A stretch of 7,553 nucleotides of DNA from Verrucomicrobiales bacterium. GTDB lineage: Bacteria > Verrucomicrobiota > Verrucomicrobiia > Verrucomicrobiales > Verrucomicrobiaceae. A program made the position numbers and the translations under genes. The notes under the pieces were generated by a model. It was not told where the DNA came from. It did not search any database and saw only the letters and a list, made by a program, of their open reading frames with translations. This document shows positions 5,907 through 7,553 of this stretch, one piece after another. Positions within the stretch are counted from its first letter, which is position 1; each line of letters starts with the position of its first letter. Location of the stretch: assembly GCA_003506995.1 (NCBI GenBank), contig DNXB01000031.1:2736-10288 (forward strand), in the 5' to 3' direction.

Positions 5907-6728
5907 ATGCGTTTCGACCCGCGCTATTACCAGATCGCCGTGCTTGGCGCGTTGCTCGTGTATGGCATCGCGGCGCTGGAATTCGGCATCGAGTTCAGCA
6001 GGATGTTGCTGATTCTCGCGACGGCGCTGGGATGTCAGGTCGTGGGTTCAAAGATCACCAGTGTGCGGTTTGAGTGGCGCAGTGCGCTGATTTCCGGGTT
6101 GTCGCTTTGTCTGCTGTGCCGGACGAATGAAGCATGGCTGGCCGCACTGGGCGCAGGCATCGCGATCGGCTCGAAATTTGTGCTGCGCGTGCGCGGCAAG
6201 CATCTCTTCAATCCCACGAACCTCGCGCTGGTGCTGCTGATGCTGGGGACGGACGGCGCAGTGTGGGTGAGCCCCGGACAGTGGGGAAATGTGGCGTTCT
6301 TTGCCCTCTTGATGGCCTGCCTCGGCGGATTGGTGGTCATGCGTGCCGGGCGTGCGGATGTGGCGCTCACTTTCCTCGCGGCGTGGATCGTGCTGCACAT
6401 GGGCCGATCGCTCTGGCTGCATGAGCCGATGACGATCCCCCTGCACCGGCTGCAAAACGGCGCGCTGCTGCTGTTCGCGTTTTTCATGATCTCCGATCCG
6501 CGCACCACGCCGGACTCGCGTGCCGGACGCATGGTTTTCGCCGTGCTGGTGGCCGTGGGCGGATGGTGGTGGCAGTTCCTCATGTTTGGCGCAAATGGCC
6601 CGCTTTGGGCGCTCGCCGCGTGCTCGCTGCTCACGCCGCTGATCGACTTCCTGCTGCCCGCGCGACGCTACGAGTGGTCGCGCAGGTCTGCCGCCCCCGG
6701 ACTTCAACTCAACCTCGCCTCCTCATGA
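5907..6728 (+). CDS. Solo RnfD/NqrB-family integral membrane protein
   Basis: A 273-residue protein with about 8-10 hydrophobic helices. The C-terminal half aligns by eye with RnfD, the membrane subunit of the Rnf ion-pumping ferredoxin:NAD oxidoreductase: KHLFNPTN at 98-105 (RnfD has 'FNPAM'), AFFMISDPRTTPDSRAGR at 191-208 (RnfD 'AFFIATDPVSAATTNRGR'), and TPLIDFLLPARRYEW at 243-257 (RnfD 'APLIDYYTRPRVYGH'). Full RnfD is longer (about 350), and no rnfABCGE or nqr genes adjoin, so this is a stand-alone relative. The stretch before AFFMISDP (about 170-190, LHEPMTIPLHRLQNGALL) lacks the [S/T]GAT flavin-attachment motif of RnfD/NqrB, so covalent FMN is not expected. Similar solo members are annotated as RnfD-like or as UnbU-type proteins. 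Its stop overlaps the start of the DUF2330 gene (ATGA at 6725-6728), so the two are translationally coupled and probably act together at the membrane. Biochemical function unknown. Confidence 0.85.
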   Translation: MRFDPRYYQIAVLGALLVYGIAALEFGIEFSRMLLILATALGCQVVGSKITSVRFEWRSALISGLSLCLLCRTNEAWLAALGAGIAIGSKFVLRVRGKHLFNPTNLALVLLMLGTDGAVWVSPGQWGNVAFFALLMACLGGLVVMRAGRADVALTFLAAWIVLHMGRSLWLHEPMTIPLHRLQNGALLLFAFFMISDPRTTPDSRAGRMVFAVLVAVGGWWWQFLMFGANGPLWALAACSLLTPLIDFLLPARRYEWSRRSAAPGLQLNLASS

Positions 6729-7553
6729 AAACACACACGCTCCTCCTGCTGGCCGCCGTCGCGCTGCCGGTTACCGCCTCGGCCTTCTGCGGCTTTTACG
6801 TCGCCCGGGCTGACAGCAAGCTCTACAACCAGTCCTCGCAGGTCGCGCTGGTGCGCGATGGACGCGCCACTTCCATAACGATGGCCAGTGACTACCAAGG
6901 CGACTTGAAAGAATTCGCGCTGGTCATTCCGGTGCCGACGGTGATCGACAAGGACGATGTCAAAGTGGTTGAGAAGGCGCTGCTCGATCATCTGGATGCC
7001 TACACGGCACCGCGACTGGTGGAGTATTGGGATCCAGATCCGAACGAGCCGGTCTATCCAATGTCACCCGTGGCAGCGGCATCGGGAGGAGCAAATCTGT
7101 TCATTGGAGGTGGATCCTCTGGAGCCCGCGCCCGCGGCGTGACCATCGAGCGCAGCTTCTCCGCTGGCGAATACGACATCCTCGTGCTCTCCGCGAAGCA
7201 GAGCGACGGACTGCAGCTCTGGCTCAATGAGAACAGCTACAAGATGCCCGAAGGCGCGGAGCCGGTGCTCGACAGCTACATCCGTCAGGGCATGAAGTTC
7301 TTCGTGGCGAAGGTGAACCTGGAGCGTCAGGCCAAAGAAGGCCGCACCTGGCTGCGCCCCATCCGCGTGACCTACAGCAGCCGCAAATTCATGCTGCCGC
7401 TGCGCCTGGGCACCGTGAATGCCAAAGGGCCGCAGGACATGATCGTCTATGTGCTGAATCGCAATGGTCGTGTGGAGTCCACGAACTACCGCACCATTCA
7501 AAATCTCACGAATCAGGACGTGCCGGAGTTCATCAAGGCCGAGTTCGCCGACT
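6725..7553 (+). CDS. DUF2330 domain-containing secreted protein (C-terminus beyond right edge)
   Basis: The frame opens at ATG 6725, inside the stop of the upstream gene, and is open for 276 codons to the window end. A signal peptide is plain (MKTHTLLLLAAVALPVTASA, likely cut after A20), followed directly by FCGFYVARAD, the cysteine-containing start typical of DUF2330. Other matching segments: QVALVRDGRATSITMASDYQGD (39-60), FALVIPVPT (64-72), SFSAGEYDILVLSA (144-157), LQLWLNENSYKMPEGAEPVL (163-182), IRQGMKFFVAKVNL (186-199), and PLRLGTVN (225-232). A glycine/serine-rich loop (about 120-137) interrupts the N-terminal half. The family's role is unknown; members are exported, usually single-copy, and about 350-500 residues, so a third or more may be missing. 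There is no Shine-Dalgarno before the start (CTCGCCTCCTC), which suggests translation depends on termination of the RnfD-like gene. Pairing with a membrane redox-type protein hints at an envelope complex, but that is inference. Confidence 0.88.
   Translation, partial: MKTHTLLLLAAVALPVTASAFCGFYVARADSKLYNQSSQVALVRDGRATSITMASDYQGDLKEFALVIPVPTVIDKDDVKVVEKALLDHLDAYTAPRLVEYWDPDPNEPVYPMSPVAAASGGANLFIGGGSSGARARGVTIERSFSAGEYDILVLSAKQSDGLQLWLNENSYKMPEGAEPVLDSYIRQGMKFFVAKVNLERQAKEGRTWLRPIRVTYSSRKFMLPLRLGTVNAKGPQDMIVYVLNRNGRVESTNYRTIQNLTNQDVPEFIKAEFAD

Noticed and set aside
6035..6707. Two long minus-strand frames opposite the RnfD-like gene
   Set aside because: Composition is typical of antisense frames (His/Arg/Gln-rich) and the plus strand encodes a membrane protein with clear RnfD motifs.
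1..7553. tRNA, rRNA, CRISPR array, riboswitch, insertion sequence
   Set aside because: Looked for by eye on both strands; no cloverleaf, regular spaced repeat, transposase motif or known aptamer pattern was found.

Overview
The window (about 60% G+C by eye) looks like a chromosomal stretch from a free-living Gram-negative bacterium of the Planctomycetes-Verrucomicrobia-Chlamydiae group, most likely a Verrucomicrobiaceae member such as Prosthecobacter. That is inferred from gene content (secreted multi-domain metallopeptidase with a VHL-like domain, solo RnfD-like protein with DUF2330), weak or absent Shine-Dalgarno sequences and a palindromic intergenic repeat. No marker gene fixes the taxon. 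There is no tRNA, rRNA, CRISPR array, transposase or phage gene.

Layout. (1) 1-1085, minus: the N-terminal 361 codons of a cytosolic protein that runs off the left edge; not firmly recognised, possibly related to helicase-associated winged-helix proteins. (2) 1086-1274: divergent intergenic region. (3) 1275-3026, plus: a secreted 583-residue protein with a signal peptide, an N-terminal segment resembling the von Hippel-Lindau (VHL) beta domain, and two successive zinc-metallopeptidase domains, each with HExxH and a downstream EYFAE. (4) 3031-4137 and 4232-5590, both minus: an Ldh-family NAD(P)-dependent 2-hydroxyacid (malate/lactate/ureidoglycolate type) dehydrogenase downstream of an anion:cation symporter (ACS) family MFS transporter. 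This is a probable two-gene unit for uptake and oxidation of a small organic acid. (5) 5591-5906: divergent intergenic region dominated by a 181-bp palindromic element with perfect 27-bp terminal inverted repeats, itself built of nested hairpins (REPIN- or MITE-like). (6) 5907-6728 and 6725-7553 (runs off the right edge), plus: a solo RnfD/NqrB-type membrane protein and a secreted DUF2330 protein, joined by an ATGA start/stop overlap.

The two most interesting items are the VHL-like domain fused to tandem peptidase domains in an exported bacterial protein, and the translationally coupled RnfD-like/DUF2330 pair, in which the RnfD-like subunit appears to lack the usual covalent-flavin threonine motif. 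The peptidase gene and the dehydrogenase gene converge with only 4 bp between their stop codons.
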